From Myxocyprinus asiaticus (Eukaryota > Chordata > Actinopteri > Cypriniformes > Catostomidae): 64,000 bases of DNA. The notes below the pieces were generated by a model, which was given only the letters and a program-made list of their open reading frames with translations, had not been told where the DNA came from and ran no database searches. A program made the translations under genes and the position numbers. This document shows, in pieces, positions 1-9,576 of this stretch (the first letter of the stretch is position 1; every line of letters begins with the position of its first letter). The stretch covers positions 15,779,001-15,843,000 of the forward strand of contig NC_059346.1 of assembly GCF_019703515.2 (NCBI RefSeq), in the 5' to 3' direction.

Positions 1-471
1 TCCACAGGAAGCTGAAAAATTTGGAAAGATATGGGGAGGGCATATTTTTTATAGTGCTGGCTCGAGTTAGAGCAGGGTAGTCATTACGCTGATAAGTAAA
101 CATCTACAATTCAAATGTCTCAAACAGAGTAAAGATAAATTAGGAAGAGTCATTATTGTTTTAGCTGAAATTCAGGGACAAAGTCTTATTTTGGCATATA
201 TTTATGCATCTAACGTTGATGATCAGGGCTTTTTTATAGACCTTGAAGGGATGTTGCACGCCGCTGGCACCCCTCATGATATAATACTGGGAGGAGACTT
301 TCATCTTTTGATGGACTCAGTCCTTGATCACAGTGAAGCAAATGTATGCAAGCCCCCTAGAGCAACAATGACACTTCACAGGATGTGTAAAAATCTTGGT
401 CTTACAGATATTTTGAGACTTCTGAACCCATCTGGTAGGGACTATATATTTTTTTATCAGTCCATAAGATT

Positions 472-475
<4 letters not shown>
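1..475 (+). pseudogene. L1 ORF2 endonuclease fragment (5' part)
   Basis: Translation of 191-475 gives the apurinic-like endonuclease (EN) of a fish L1. It includes an IYASNVDDQGFFIDLEGML stretch, the conserved metal-binding core GGDF (followed by HLLMD rather than the NLLMD of copy D), and LNPSGRDYIFF. In the L1 family EN nicks target DNA to prime reverse transcription. The frame upstream of 190 is broken by at least one stop relative to copies C and D. It ends in a TA repeat where the sequence of copy D continues with a further 25 or so bases that are missing here. Confidence 0.8.

Positions 476-524
<49 letters not shown>
476..524. repeat. (TA)n microsatellite at the Tc1 insertion site
   Basis: About 49 bp of pure TA lies immediately left of the Tc1-like element, and a short TA tract (3601-3614) lies on the right. 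Tc1/mariner transposases insert at TA, so the dinucleotide tract is a natural target, or it expanded around the duplicated TA. It replaces EN sequence that copy D retains. Confidence 0.9.
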
Positions 525-527
<3 letters not shown>

Positions 528-735
528 TGGTGTGAAAAAGTGTTTGCCCCCTTCCTGATTTCTTATTTTTTTGCATGTTTGTCACACTTAAATGTTTCAG
601 ATCATCAAACAAGTTTCAATATTAGTCAAAGATAACACAAGTAAACACAAAATGCAGTTTTTAAATGAAGGTTGTTATTATTAAGGGAAAACAAAATCCA
701 AACCTACATGGCCCTGTGTGAAAAAGTGTTTGCCC
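525..735. repeat. Left terminal inverted repeat (IR/DR) of the Tc1-like element
   Basis: This is the transposase binding arm. It contains the outer and inner direct repeats built on GTGTGAAAAAGTGTTTGCCCC, about 190 bp apart, and matches the complement of 3390-3600 almost perfectly. Confidence 0.9.
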
Positions 736-902
736 CACCTGTTAAAACATAACTTAACTGTGGTTTATCACACCTGAGTTCAATTTCTCTAGCCACACCC
801 AGGCCTGATTACTGCCACACCTGTTCTCAATCAAGAAATCACTTAAATAGGACCTGCCTGACAAAGTGAAGTAGACCAAAAGATCTTCAAAAGCTAGACA
901 TC

Positions 903-3382
903 ATGCCGAGATCCAAAGAAATTCAGGAACAAATGAGAAAGAAAGTAATTGAGATCTATCAGTGTGGAAAAGGTTATAAAGCCATTTCTAAAGCTTTGGG
1001 ACTCCAGAGAACCACAGTGAGAGCCATTATCCACAAATGGCGAAAACATGGAACAGTGGTGAACCTTCCCAGGAGTGGCCGGCCGACCAAAATTACCCCA
1101 AGAGCGCAGCGACGACTCATCCAAGAGGTCACAAAAGACCCCACAACAACATCCAAAGAACTGCAGGCCTCACTTGCCTCAGTTAAGGTCAGTGTTCATG
1201 ACTCCACCATAAGAAAGAGACTGGGCAAAAATGGCCTGCATGGCAGAGTTCCAAGACGAAAACCACTGCTGAGCAAAAAGAACTGTAGCAAATTAGCTTA
1301 AAAGGGAATTATTTATAACTAATTATAACTGGTTATAATTAATAATAAATATTTAGATTAGATCTTAGAATTAACTGTAGCAGAATCGATATTACAATTA
1401 CTTGATCTGTCCGTCCAGCGAGCAGACAATATAATTATTTATCAATTCTTGGAAGATTACTTTCCTGGCCAAGGAACAATAGTCTTCCTACTTATACAGT
1501 GCTAGCAGTAGTTTAGCATGTAGCAAGGAGCAACATTCAGTGACTTTGAATTGTGAGAGGAACACAGAGACAATCAATCGTGAATATAAGGGATTTAATA
1601 AATGAAACTATAACTAACATACAAACAAACTAAGCAAAACATACATATATAGAATGAAGGAATAGTAAGAAAAAGAGAGAGAGAAGAGCACAGAATGGCA
1701 ATATTTCACGTCAGTTAACCACAACCTAAATGAGAATCATCAGAGGCACAATTCACCTTAAAAGGGGTTCAAACTTAAACGCGCATCTAATCAGTTGTAA
1801 ATTGTTACTTGCATTGGTTTGTTGCTGAATAAGAGTCTTGATGCGGTAGACGAGGTTCTCGATGATTTCTTTAGGAGTGAGTTGAAGAAGTCCACAGGAA
1901 ATCCACAAAGTTACTTGAAGGTAAACACTGCCAGAAGGTTAAACTCAAGAGAGAGTTTTGGAGTGGGTTGGTCTCAAGAAGAAGAAGTTTTGAGCGATGA
2001 TTAGTCTGCGCTCTGGAGTTTTGATAGTTCATTGCCGCACCCATTTTGTGGGTGGAGTGGCCAATCAGAGGCATGCATTTTGAGCGGGAGAAACATCCTT
2101 TGTCTCCGTTTATGGCCCATTCGCATTTTATTGCTGATCTGGACCGCTAGTGCAGCTTTTAATTCAAAACATAGTAAGAATTGTTCGATGCATTTCACGA
2201 TCACATGGTGTACATTATTGTGTGAGAAATAAAGGGAAGATCATTTTGATACCAAGAAGGTAACCTCCAGACGATATTAAAGCAGAGATACACTCATACA
2301 CTTGAATATAGGCATTTAACGTCTAACTAATACAAGTAAAGGGTTTTAACTAAGTTAATATGATAGGGGAATATACATACAACACATGCACATAGCAGAT
2401 GGCCTAAATAGAGAAAATGTCTTTAGGTGTGTGTGTGACGTGTATTGGAATTACTGGAGACAGACAACTGCTCTGGTGCCTGGCACGGGGGGGAGTCACC
2501 TCCCTTTCTGTGGAATGTGTTTGAAGCTTGATGGAGACACTTCAGAGGAGACCTGTTTTAGCATCCTTTTGATAGTGATAAAGACAATCTGCAATTTAGC
2601 ACCCATATAAATGTAAACGTGGAGACCAGGTCAGTAATTTATATGCAAATGTCAAAAGGCTAAAAGGTTTTTTTTTTCAAACAAAGTTTTTTTCAAACAA
2701 AGTGTAATTAGCCATCACTGATCTTACACAGACGTTACAGAACATTAAGGCTCGTCTCATTTTTGCCAGAAAACATCTTGATGATCCCCAAGACTTTTGG
2801 GAAAATACTCTGTGGACTGACGAGACAAAAGTTGAAGTTTTTGGAAGGTGTGTGTCCCATTACATCTGGCGTAAAAGTAACACCGCATTTCAGAAAAAGA
2901 ACATCATACCAACAGTAAAATATGTTGGTGGTAGTGTGATGGTCTGGGGCTGTTTTGCTGCTTCAGGACCTGGAAGACTTGCTGTGATAAATGGAACCAT
3001 GAATTCTGCTGTCTACCAAAAAATCCTGAAGGAGAATGTCCGGCCATCTGTTCGTGACCTCAAGCTGAAGCGAACTTGGGTTCTGCAGCAGGACAATGAT
3101 CCAAAACACACCAGCAAGTCCACCTCTGAATGGCTGAAGAAAAACAAAATGAAGACTTTGGAGTGGCCTAGTCAAAGTCCTGACCTGAATCCTATTGAGA
3201 TGCTGTGGCATGACCTTAAAGCAGTTCATGCTCGAAAACCCTCCAATGTGGCTGAATTACAACAATTCTGCAAAGATGAGTGGGCCAAAATTCCTCCACA
3301 GCGCTGTAAAAGACTCATTGCAAGTTATCGCAAACGCTTGATTGCAGTTGTTGCTGCTAAGGGTGGCCCAACCAGTTATTAG
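903..3382 (+). pseudogene. Tc1-like transposase, frame open but split by an LTR insertion
   Basis: This is a cut-and-paste DDE transposase. The first part (903-1283, 127 codons, start MPRSKEIQEQ) holds the paired-like helix-turn-helix and a GRPTK motif. The second part (2744-3379, 212 codons) holds the catalytic domain: first Asp in LWTDET, second Asp in QQDNDPKH and Glu in SPDLNPIEMLW, in the DD34E layout. The two parts are in one frame with no stop, 339 codons in all, which is the normal length for the family. The only visible lesion is the insertion at 1284-2739, which brings in a stop a few codons after 1283. The start is the first ATG, shortly downstream of the left arm. Confidence 0.9.
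1284..2739. mobile_element. Putative solo LTR (1,456 bp) inside the Tc1 transposase
   Basis: The transposase frame is cut exactly between 1283 and 2744. The inserted DNA starts TGTAGC and ends GTTACA, so it has TG...CA ends that are short inverted repeats, as LTRs do. GAAC occurs immediately before it (1280-1283) and again after it (2740-2743), a 4-bp target-site duplication. It has no long open frame. AATAAA-type signals occur near 1344 and 2227. Its length suits a retrovirus-like or large gypsy LTR left by recombination between two LTRs. The family and orientation are not known to me; an unclassified DNA element with the same ends is the alternative. Confidence 0.65.
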
Positions 3383-3389
3383 GTTTAGG

Positions 3390-3600
3390 GGGCAATCACT
3401 TTTTCACACAGGACCATGTAAGTTTGGATTTTGTTTTCCCTTAATAATAACAACCTTCATTTAAAAACTGCATTTTGTGTTTACTTGTGTTATCTTTGAC
3501 TAATATTTAAACTTGTTTGATGATCTGAAACATTTAAGTGTGACAAACATGCAAAAAAATAAGAAATCAGGAAGGGGGCAAACACTTTTTCACACCACTG
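3390..3600. repeat. Right terminal inverted repeat (IR/DR) of the Tc1-like element
   Basis: Inverted partner of 525-735, ending CCACTG at 3600 and followed by TA. The inner repeat begins about ten bases after the transposase stop codon. Confidence 0.9.
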
Positions 3601-3614
3601 TATATATATATATA

Positions 3615-6500
3615 AGTCCCTCATTTCATCTGTCGTTGACTGCTCAATTGGAAACATTTTAGTCTCAGATCACGCCCTGTTGTGTTTAGAGGTGTTGCCA
3701 CATATGAAGAAAAGGAAATCATATAGTTGGCACTTTAATGTATCCCTTTTGCAAAATCCTGAATTCCAACAAATGCTAAAGGCTGAAATCAATGTCTATA
3801 TGGAGACCAACTGGTTCTCAGTATCCTCTGTGGGCATGGCTTGGGAGGCACTTAAGGCGCTTCTTAGGGGCCGGATCATACAGTATGTCGCATTCACCAA
3901 AAAATCCAAACCACAAGAACTCGTGGAATTGGAAGGTAATATTAAAAGTGCTGAGGCAGAGCTGAAGCGCTGAATGTCGTCTAATGGCCTCAGAGAATTG
4001 ACCCGATTGAAATACAGATATAATACTATTTTGTCGCGGAAGGTGGAGTTTTGGCTATTCAGGGCAAGACAGTCATACTTTGAGTCGGGGGACAAAGCAG
4101 GGAAGCTTCTGGCTAGATATATAAAACAGAGAGAGTCTTTTTCTACCATTCCCTCAATGAAATCTGCTGGTGGTGAAATATTTACCTCGGCCACTGATAT
4201 TAATAATGCTTTTAAAGAATTCTATCTTGATCTTTATAGTTCCACATCTTCGTCTACTGAAGAGGATATTAGAAACTTTGTGGAACCATTAGGACTTCCT
4301 AAACTGTCGGCTGAGCAAAACATTATCTTGATTATAAGATAACCTTGGAGGAGCTTGGCGATGTAATTAAGGCCTTACCTACAGGCAAGGCTCCGGGCCC
4401 AGACGGCTTACCCGCTATATTTTTTCTTATGCAACAGAACTGGCTCCACATTTGCTAGAAGTTGATACGGAATCATTAAAGAATAGAAAGCTTCCACCAA
4501 CCATAACACAAGCCTGGATCAGTCTGATTCTTAAAAAGGACAAAGATCCAAGCAAGTGTTACTGTCCAATTTCTCTGATCCAGCTAGACGTTAAAATATT
4601 GTCAAAAATTTTGGCTAACCGATTAAATAAAGTTATGACATCTCTTATACATATAGATCAGGTAGGGTTTATTCGGGGCTGTAGCTCTTCTGATAACATT
4701 AGGCATTTCATCAATATCATGTGGTCAGTGGCGAATGATCAGACTCCAGTCGCTGCCATCTCATTTGCCACTGAAAAGGCGTTTGATATGGTTGAATGGG
4801 ATTATCTTTTTAAGATTTTGTAAATGTATGGGTTCAGTTTATTGGATGGATTAAGTTACTTTATAGACACCAGGTAGCGTCGGTACAAACAAATGGATTA
4901 ATTTCAGATTATTTGACTCTGGACAGGGGCACCCAGCGGGGTTTCCCGCTTTCCCCATTATTGTTCTGTCTTGCCCTGGAACCATTAGCCGCTGCGATAA
5001 GATGATGATTTTCCAGTGGTGATGGCGGGAGGTGTGGCGCATAAACTTTTGCTTTACATAGATTATTTTAACCCTTTAATAAAAAGTTTTTTCGAGCGAT
5101 GTGGGCAAGTGGGCTTCATTTCATTTATCTATGATTGGGAAGGGTATTGTTATAAAAATTATTTGTATTCCAAAATTCAACTACCTGCTACAATCTCTCC
5201 CTATAGATGTCTCCCTCTCTTATTTCAAGCAATTTGATAGCATAGCTAAATCCTTCAATTGGAATGGTTAACATCCCAGATTACATTTCAGTAAGTTGCA
5301 TAGGCCGATTGACAGAGGTGGGCTAGGCCTACCCAAGGTTTTGTTTTATTACTATGCATTCGGTCTCAGACATTTGGTTCACTGGTCACTTCCACATGAG
5401 AAAGCCCCTTCCTGGTTTTGTATTGAACAGGAAGGTCTTGCCCCTGCCATTGCAAAGCCTTTCTATCAAACTAACCGGAGAAGTTAAGTTACACCCCGTT
5501 ATCTCGCATTTGCACGCGGCATGGACAAAAGTGTCCAGAGTGTTTAATTCGGACATTTATTTAAATGTTGCTTCGAGCATATGGCTGATCCCAAAGTTAT
5601 GTATTAATAAGTCCCCTTTCTGCTGGACAGAGTGGATTGTGAGGGAGGTTAATACGCTCTGTGACCTATATGAGACTGGAGTGTTGAGGTCCTTTGAAAT
5701 AAGGTTCAACATTTTGGGATTCCCAGGTCTCAATTCTTCAGGTATTTACAGCTGCGCCACCTGCTTTGTACTATTTTTGTGAGTAGCATACACCCCCCTA
5801 GAGCAGCAGATACTCTGGAAGTGGTGATTACTGCTTTTGTAAAAGGTGATGATGCATCAGTGTATTACTCCCTGCTAATTCAGAGTCTGGGGGACGGAGC
5901 TTCAAATTCTCTCAAGAGATTATGGGAGAAAGATTTAAACTTGGTATTGGAGGAGGGAGTGTGGGCTAGGATTCTAAAAAACGTCAAGTCTACATCTAGA
6001 GATGCACGGGTGCGCCTTATGTAATTAAAGATTTTACATCGATTCTATTGGACCCCCTCTAGATTGTATAGGCTTGGTCTTAAAGACACACCCACCTGCT
6101 GGTGATGCCAATCAGAAGATGGGGACACAACCCACCCATGGTGGTGTAGATCCAAGAATTTTGGTTGAGGGTTCAGAGTTTTATGTGTGACTTATTGGGC
6201 ACTCAAATTTCATTTAGCCTCAGACTCTTTATTTTAGGTGATGGGTGGTCATTAATATAGGGGATAAATGCATAAAAATTGAGTCCTAGCCAGTGTTATG
6301 ATCGGCAGACAGATTATTCTTAGGGGATGGAAGTCGGCTGGAGTGCCCTCATTTCAAGAGTGGTGCACAGAGATGGGGAGGGTAGCGGCATTCGAGGAAA
6401 TGTCATGTAGAAGGCTAGGCAACTTAGATTTATTTAATAAAAAAATGGGGCAGCTATTTGGCTGTTTTGGAGGGCTCTCAGGGAGGGGCAGTGGAGAGAG
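3615..6500 (+). pseudogene. L1 ORF2 remainder: EN end, reverse transcriptase, C-terminal region
   Basis: Pieces in several frames follow the order of copy D. The EN end with SDHAL lies near 3665. A linker (3680-4342) contains YFESGDKAGKLLARYIKQR. The conserved GKAPGPDGLP block is near 4384-4413. RT blocks include SLILKKDKDPSKCYCPISL (near 4520), DQVGFIRG, and FDMVEWDYLF (4785-4812). GTQRGFPLSPLLFCLALEP (near 4926) follows. The active-site block reads YIDY near 5057 and then jumps to NPLIK, a deletion of roughly 230 bp compared with copy D. C-terminal pieces lie at 5296-5782, 5779-6024 and 6298-6500. There are numerous stops and shifts; no function is expected. Confidence 0.85.
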
Positions 6501-6924
6501 AAGTGTAGTTTTGAATGTGTGTGATTTAATTTTTTTTATATATAGATTTTTTTTCTTTCTTTTTTTTGTGTGTGTATACTCAAGTGTGACCACAGGGACA
6601 TTTGTTGAGGGTCTGGGTGGGGTTGGGGATTGTGAGGGTAAAAAGTCCTTACAATGCAAGTGAATGGTGACCAGACCTTTTAAGCGCCAAAAATCACATA
6701 AAGGCACAATAAAATTAATCCACACAACTCCAGTGGTTTAATCCATGTCTACAGAACTGATATGATAGGTGTGGTTGAGAAACAGATCAATATTTTAGTC
6801 ATTTTTGACTACAAATCTCCACTTTCACATTCTGAAAGTAAAAGTGGAGCTTTATAGTAAAAAAAAGGATTGAAATATTGATCTATTTCTCACCCAAAGT
6901 GATTGTATCGCTTCAGAAGAAATA

Positions 6925-7988
6925 CAGCTTTGGAAAAAATTAAGAGACCACTGCAAAATCAGTTTCTCTGGATTTACTATTTATAGGTATGTGTTTGAGT
7001 AAAATGAAAATGTTTGTTTTATTCTATAAAGTACTGACAACATTTCTCCCAAATTCCAAATAAAAATATTGTCATTTAGAGCATTTATTTGCAGAAAATG
7101 GCAACTGGTCAAAATAACAAAAAATATGCAATGTTTTCAGACCTTGAATAATGCAGTTCATTTTTAAACAACACAATACTAATGTTTTAACTTAGGAAGT
7201 GTTCAGAAATCAATATTTGGTGGAATAACCCTGATTTTCAATCACAGCTTTCATGCGTCTAGGCATGATCTCCACCAGTCTTTCACATTGCTGTTGGGTG
7301 ACTTTATGCCACTCCTGGTGCAAAAATTCAAGCAGCTCGGCTTTGTTTGATGGCTTGTGGCCATCCATCTTCCTCTTGATCACATTCCAGAGGTTTTCAG
7401 TGAGGTTCAGGTCTGGAGATTGGGCTGGCCATGACAGGGTCTTGATCTGGTGGTCCTCCATCCACACCTTGATTGACCTGGTTGTGTGGCATGGAGCATT
7501 GTCCTGCTTGAAAAAACAATCCTCAGAGTTGGGGAACATTGTCAAAGCAGAAGGAAGCAAGTTTTCTTCCAGGATAAACTTGTATGTGGCTTGATTCATG
7601 CGTCCTTCACAAAGATGAATCTACCCGATTCCAGCCTTGCTGAAGCACCCCCAGATCATCACCGATTCTCCATCTGGTCGTCTAATGGTTAGACGGTGAC
7701 CTGGAGAGGCCTACAAGCCACAGTGTCTCGCACCCACTGTGAAATTTGGTGGAGGATTGGTGATGATCTGGAGGTGCTTCAGCAAGGCTAGAATCAGGCA
7801 GATTCGTCTTGATTAGACCTGAACCCCATTGAAAACCTCTTGTCATTTTATGCAAATAAATGCTTTAAATGACACTATTTTTATTTGGAATTTGGGAGAC
7901 ATTTTGTACCTATAAACACATACCTAAAAATAGTTAATCCAGAGAAACTGAAAATTTTGCAGTGGTCTCTTAATTTTTTTCAGAGCTG
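6925..7988 (-). mobile_element. Degenerate Tc1-like transposon inserted in the MITE
   Basis: It begins CAGCTTTGGAAAAAATTAAG after TA and ends with CTTAATTTTTTTCAGAGCTG before TA, so it has inverted ends and the TA duplication of the superfamily. The inner parts of the two arms (ATTTGGAATTTGGGAGA types) also match. The interior is about 1.06 kb and holds only the 3' half of a transposase on the minus strand, followed by a rearranged segment. Confidence 0.85.
7210..7599 (-). pseudogene. Tc1-like transposase, C-terminal half
   Basis: The 129-residue frame carries FFKQDNAPCHTTRSIKVW (second catalytic Asp) and LSWPAQSPDLNLTENLWNV (catalytic Glu, with LNLTEN in place of the usual LNPIEN). It ends a few codons after the region that closes Tc1-like proteins. 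The DNA-binding half and the first catalytic Asp are missing, so it is a truncated relic. The upstream segment (7600-7810) consists of two short inverted copies of transposase sequence. Confidence 0.85.
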
Positions 7989-8352
7989 TATATTAAACCA
8001 CAGGGGTCGTATGGATTACTTTTTTGCTGCCTTTATGTGATTTTTGGAGCTTCAAAGGTCTGGTCACCATTCACTTGCATTGTAAGGACCTACAGAGCTG
8101 AAATATTCTTCAAAAATATTTGCTTGTGTTCAGCAGAAGAAAGAATGTTATACACATCTGGGATGGAATGAGAGAATTTTCATTTTTATGTGAAAAAAAC
8201 TTCACACTTTTGAATGTGGGTTAGCACTGCTTTTAACTTTTGGTTAAAAGGTATACAGTGAAAATTACCCAAGGTATAGTATGAACATTGTGAAACATGG
8301 AACAAGATGACCCAGGGTTAAAAATTTCAAGGATGAAATAACAGCTTAGATA

Positions 8353-8960
8353 TCAAACATGAACTATCAGCCTTGATGAAAACATATTGCGTTTATCTGA
8401 GATGGAGAGGGACAGTTCATTTACTACACTGGGAAGAAGCTGCGGATCCAGGCCATATCGAGACTTTGACTTAGAATTTGACACTGGACTCGTCTGAGAA
8501 AAGAGAGAGGGAGAGATGGAAAGTTCTCACAATTGATGTGGGACCCTGGAATAAACTGAATACAGATCATATGGGAAACATTTCTTTAGTAATACATCAT
8601 TAGGATTATATTTAATCTTACTGGTAATGAGTAGCTCTCGGTAGCATCCCTTGAGTCTTCATATTTGAGAGCACAGGAACAGGTTTACATCTGTACCATG
8701 AGAAGAAGATTAAAAAGCAAAAATCAAAAATGTTATGAAAGATATTTGGTGATACCTTGCCCATGGTATGGTCCAGCCCACAACCCTGATATTCAAGCTG
8801 TGCATCATGCTTATTCTGGTAGCTCAGCTGTGAGGGTTCCCAGTACAGTGACTGAGGTTGGGTCATCTGGGCCATGCTCACATAATTTGGGTTCCTGTTT
8901 GGGTGGTGACATGGAGAAGGTAGACAGCTGGCTGAAGACATGGCCAGGTTTGTGTGGCTC
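8353..8960 (-). CDS. Possible two exons of an unidentified host gene (minus strand)
   Basis: The upstream exon candidate reads about 8959 to 8756. Its open frame includes NPNYVSMAQMTQPQSLYWEP and ends CAAG followed by GTATCA, a plausible donor. A pyrimidine-rich tract ending TTTTCTCAG lies before 8493, a strong acceptor, giving an intron of about 262 bp. The next segment (8493 down to a TGA at 8353-8355) is open only in the frame that continues the first, and reads TSPVSNSKSKSRYGLDPQLL. A further donor (GTAAAT) may end it near 8432. I do not recognise the protein; LDPQLLPS resembles the linker of COPII SEC24 proteins only loosely. The 5' acceptor is weak, and chance is possible. Confidence 0.3.
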
Positions 8961-9025
8961 TGTCCAGCTCATGGCTATAGTGGTGGATGTATATAGCTCT
9001 GGTTTACAGCAGGAACGTCCATTCT

Positions 9026-9110
9026 ATATGATACGATATGATACGATACTACTTTATTTATCCCCGGAGGGAAATTGAGGCGTTACAGCAGCAGAGACAT
9101 AGATACCACA
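9026..9110 (+). repeat. Retroelement-like 3' tail with short tandem repeats
   Basis: TATGATACGA-type units repeat about 9022-9050, followed by ACTTTATTTATCCCCGGAGG, a string I associate with ends of interspersed repeats in fish. No coding part is attached; the family is uncertain. Confidence 0.4.
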
Positions 9111-9177
9111 AAACAGAACAATAGCAATTCAGTAAATGCAACATAATACAATAATAAATATAATTTTTTTTATATAT

Positions 9178-9235
9178 GCACACACACACACACACACACA
9201 CTTGCTGCTTATAATAGTGCTACTCAATGCATACA

Positions 9236-9312
<77 letters not shown>
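9178..9312. repeat. (CA)n at 9178-9201 and (TA)n at 9239-9312
   Basis: Two pure dinucleotide microsatellites, about 24 and 74 bp, separated by 37 bp of unique sequence. The TA tract could extrude cruciforms and is likely length-variable. Confidence 0.95.
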
Positions 9313-9314
<2 letters not shown>

Positions 9315-9541
9315 TTAAACCATAAAACTATTCTTCCTCTCAGTCTACCTCTGTAAACACATACATTACAGAGCATCATTTTATTCTAATATCGGGGAGA
9401 TATATAGCATTTGTCATATATAAATGATATTCCGTTAATTTGTTTAAAAAAAAAATAGGATGATAATCCAAGATTAAGCCCTAACCAACAATATGTAGCT
9501 TTTCTGGCTTGATTAAATTTTCGTCTGCCTTGAAAAAGCTT

Positions 9542-9571
<30 letters not shown>
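9313..9571. other. Short AT-rich spacer, then (AC)n at 9545-9572
   Basis: No coding signal is visible. The AC tract runs directly into the CACTGG end of the next transposon. Confidence 0.7.

Positions 9572-9576
<5 letters not shown>

Larger units (their letters stand above)
525..3600 (+). mobile_element. Tc1-like DNA transposon, nearly intact, carrying an LTR insertion
   Basis: The element begins CAGTGGTGTGAAAAAGTG and ends with its inverted complement, with TA on both sides. Each arm is about 210 bp and has the IR/DR layout of fish Tc1 elements: an outer direct repeat at the tip and an inner copy (about 716-738 on the left, 3391-3412 on the right). The two arms differ at only about four positions by eye. 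After removing the LTR insertion (1284-2739) the element is about 1.6 kb, the usual Tc1 length. The transposase reads left to right. It sits inside L1 copy A, so it is younger than that LINE. Confidence 0.92.
1..6630 (+). mobile_element. L1-clade LINE, copy A (enters from the left edge, carries nested insertions)
   Basis: The window opens inside the endonuclease part of L1 ORF2. The element continues, after the insertion at 525-3600, through linker, reverse transcriptase and C-terminal region to a 3' UTR near 6500-6630. Copies C and D in this window give the same protein on the minus strand, which fixes order and frame. The G-rich stretch at about 6606-6630 aligns by eye with the polypurine tract of copy D, so the 3' end lies near 6630, where a MITE begins. 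The 5' end and ORF1 lie outside the window. Many frameshifts, stops and a deletion across the RT active site make it inactive. Confidence 0.85.
6632..8205. mobile_element. Palindromic MITE, left end missing, split by a Tc1-like element
   Basis: The left arm (6640-6924: TCCTTACAATGCAAGTGAAT, then CACCATTCACT-type sequence in complement) matches the complement of the right arm (7989-8200). This is the same family as the complete copy at 15941-16612. The centre is shorter than in that copy, joining the two arms near 6830, and it lacks the AGTAGGTGGCG box. The outermost left part, with the TTCACCC end, is absent. It has no coding capacity and would need a transposase in trans. Confidence 0.7.

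Noticed and set aside
894..1156. Minus-strand frames opposite the Tc1 transposase start
   Set aside because: The plus strand encodes a clear transposase; the opposite frames are shadows.
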